From the NCBI GenBank assembly GCA_002496355.1, contig DAJP01000104.1, forward strand, positions 1-22,513: a DNA stretch of 22,513 nt, written 5' to 3'. Numbering within the stretch: the stretch's first letter is position 1; every line of letters begins with the position of its first letter. Made by a program: the position numbers and the translations under genes. This document shows positions 21,978-22,513 of this stretch, piece by piece. The notes below the pieces were generated by a model, which saw only the letters and a list, made by a program, of their open reading frames with translations, ran no database searches and was not told the origin of the DNA. The DNA comes from Euryarchaeota archaeon UBA346 (GTDB taxonomy: Archaea; Thermoplasmatota; E2; DHVEG-1).

Positions 21978-22513
21978 TTATTTGATGATATGTTTTGATG
22001 ATTTTTTTGTCAGATATCGTGTGATGATGCTGATGAGTAACACGATCATGAGTAAGACGAAGGCGACCGCGTATGCCTTGTTTTGGACGACCTGGTCCGG
22101 CATGCTGACAAGATTGAGAATCATTGTTGGTAACGCGGCGGTTTGATCAGATAGCGATGTTGGGAAATAATTTGAGTCTCCTACGGTGAGCAATATGGAT
22201 GCTGCATCACCAATCCCTCTACCAAAACCCAGGAGCACACCAGCGATGATCCCAGGCATCGCCTGTCGTCGGACCACCTTCATCGCAGTCTCGACTTTTG
22301 TCGATCCAAGGGAATAAGCACTTTCCTTCAATCCAACGGGAACCATCTTGATGGATTCATCGATACTGCGGGTGATGATGGGGATTTCAAGCAAGGTAAG
22401 GGCGATGATCCCGAAGAGGAGGGACCCCCCAGTCATCCCGATCGCGATCATGATGGTTAAACAGAATACCCCGTAGACAACAGAGGGAACTCCCCAGAGG
22501 ATATCTAGGCAGA
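21978..22513 (-). CDS. pstA: Phosphate ABC transporter permease PstA (5' part outside window)
   Basis: The frame is open from the window edge to the stop at 21978 and gives about 177 C-terminal residues. It starts in the conserved LDILWGVPSVVYGVF stretch, with membrane segments after it. The permease coupling loop (EAA-type) reads KESAYSLGSTKVETAMKVVRRQAMPGII. GFGRGIGDAASILLTVG is the PstA/PstC hallmark. The C-terminus is a last membrane helix and a basic tail (LTKKSSKH). PstA against PstC is decided by position directly before pstB and by sequence feel, so PstA is likely but not proven. The missing N-terminal part lies beyond base 22513. Confidence 0.9.
   Translation of the reverse strand, partial: CLDILWGVPSVVYGVFCLTIMIAIGMTGGSLLFGIIALTLLEIPIITRSIDESIKMVPVGLKESAYSLGSTKVETAMKVVRRQAMPGIIAGVLLGFGRGIGDAASILLTVGDSNYFPTSLSDQTAALPTMILNLVSMPDQVVQNKAYAVAFVLLMIVLLISIITRYLTKKSSKHIIK

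Noticed and set aside
1..22513. tRNA, rRNA, CRISPR, transposon or prophage signals
   Set aside because: No tRNA-like cloverleaf, spaced direct repeats, transposase motifs or integrase motifs were seen on reading the gaps and coding regions; the gaps are too short to hold much more.

Overview
The window is archaeal and most likely euryarchaeal. It carries ribosomal proteins eL44 and eS27, aIF2-alpha, Nop10, a PAC2-type proteasome chaperone, a GINS subunit, RadB, Dph2, an archaeal-type Nob1 and an S26B-type signal peptidase with His in place of the general-base Lys. RadB points to Euryarchaeota in the broad sense. The DUF2341/LamG secreted protein would fit an uncultured Thermoplasmatota-like or methanogen-related lineage, but I cannot fix the taxon from the sequence. 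Shine-Dalgarno (SD) motifs of the GGTGA/GGAG type, AT-rich TATA-like boxes and very short gene spacing all fit this picture. There are no tRNA or rRNA genes, CRISPR arrays, transposases or phage genes. Apart from a few promoter regions of about 100-200 bp, the DNA is packed with genes.

Layout. (1) 1-119: the 3' end of an unidentified plus-strand gene, running into a T-rich convergent gap. (2) 961-3058, minus strand, with PAC2 below it at 192: a GINS gene, then a strong TATA box at 2424-2435 that drives rpl44e, rps27e, aIF2-alpha, nop10 and the PAC2 gene. These are coupled by overlaps or very short gaps. (3) 3168-5273, plus: a large secreted protein with fn3-like, DUF2341 and LamG-like modules. 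(4) 11666 down to 5290, minus: a membrane-anchored unknown overlapping an MTA/SAH-deaminase-like amidohydrolase, a DUF401 transporter-like protein, an APH-like/P-loop kinase fusion coupled to dph2, and radB. (5) 11806-14582, plus: nadA, nifS and queC, that is, quinolinate synthase, a cysteine desulfurase that probably supplies sulfur for its Fe-S cluster, and the preQ0 synthase of the archaeosine pathway. (6) 14669-17383, plus: a 904-residue, very Lys/Glu/Gln-rich helical protein with three 94-residue tandem repeats and a C-terminal RadA-like helix-hairpin-helix domain. (7) 20090 down to 17451, minus: hisS, nob1 and signal peptidase I. (8) 20299-20940, plus: bioY, with a hairpin/T-run terminator. 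(9) 22513 down to 20967, minus: the end of pstA, then pstB and a small AbrB-type protein. A perfect 8-2-8 palindrome lies between pstB and the AbrB gene.

Most of the window is housekeeping: translation, replication and repair, cofactor synthesis, secretion, and phosphate and biotin uptake. The least explained items are the 904-residue repeat protein with its HhH end, the small AbrB protein with its adjacent palindrome, the kinase fusion coupled to dph2, and the membrane-anchored unknown coupled to the deaminase. I found no clear new multi-gene defence or biosynthetic system.
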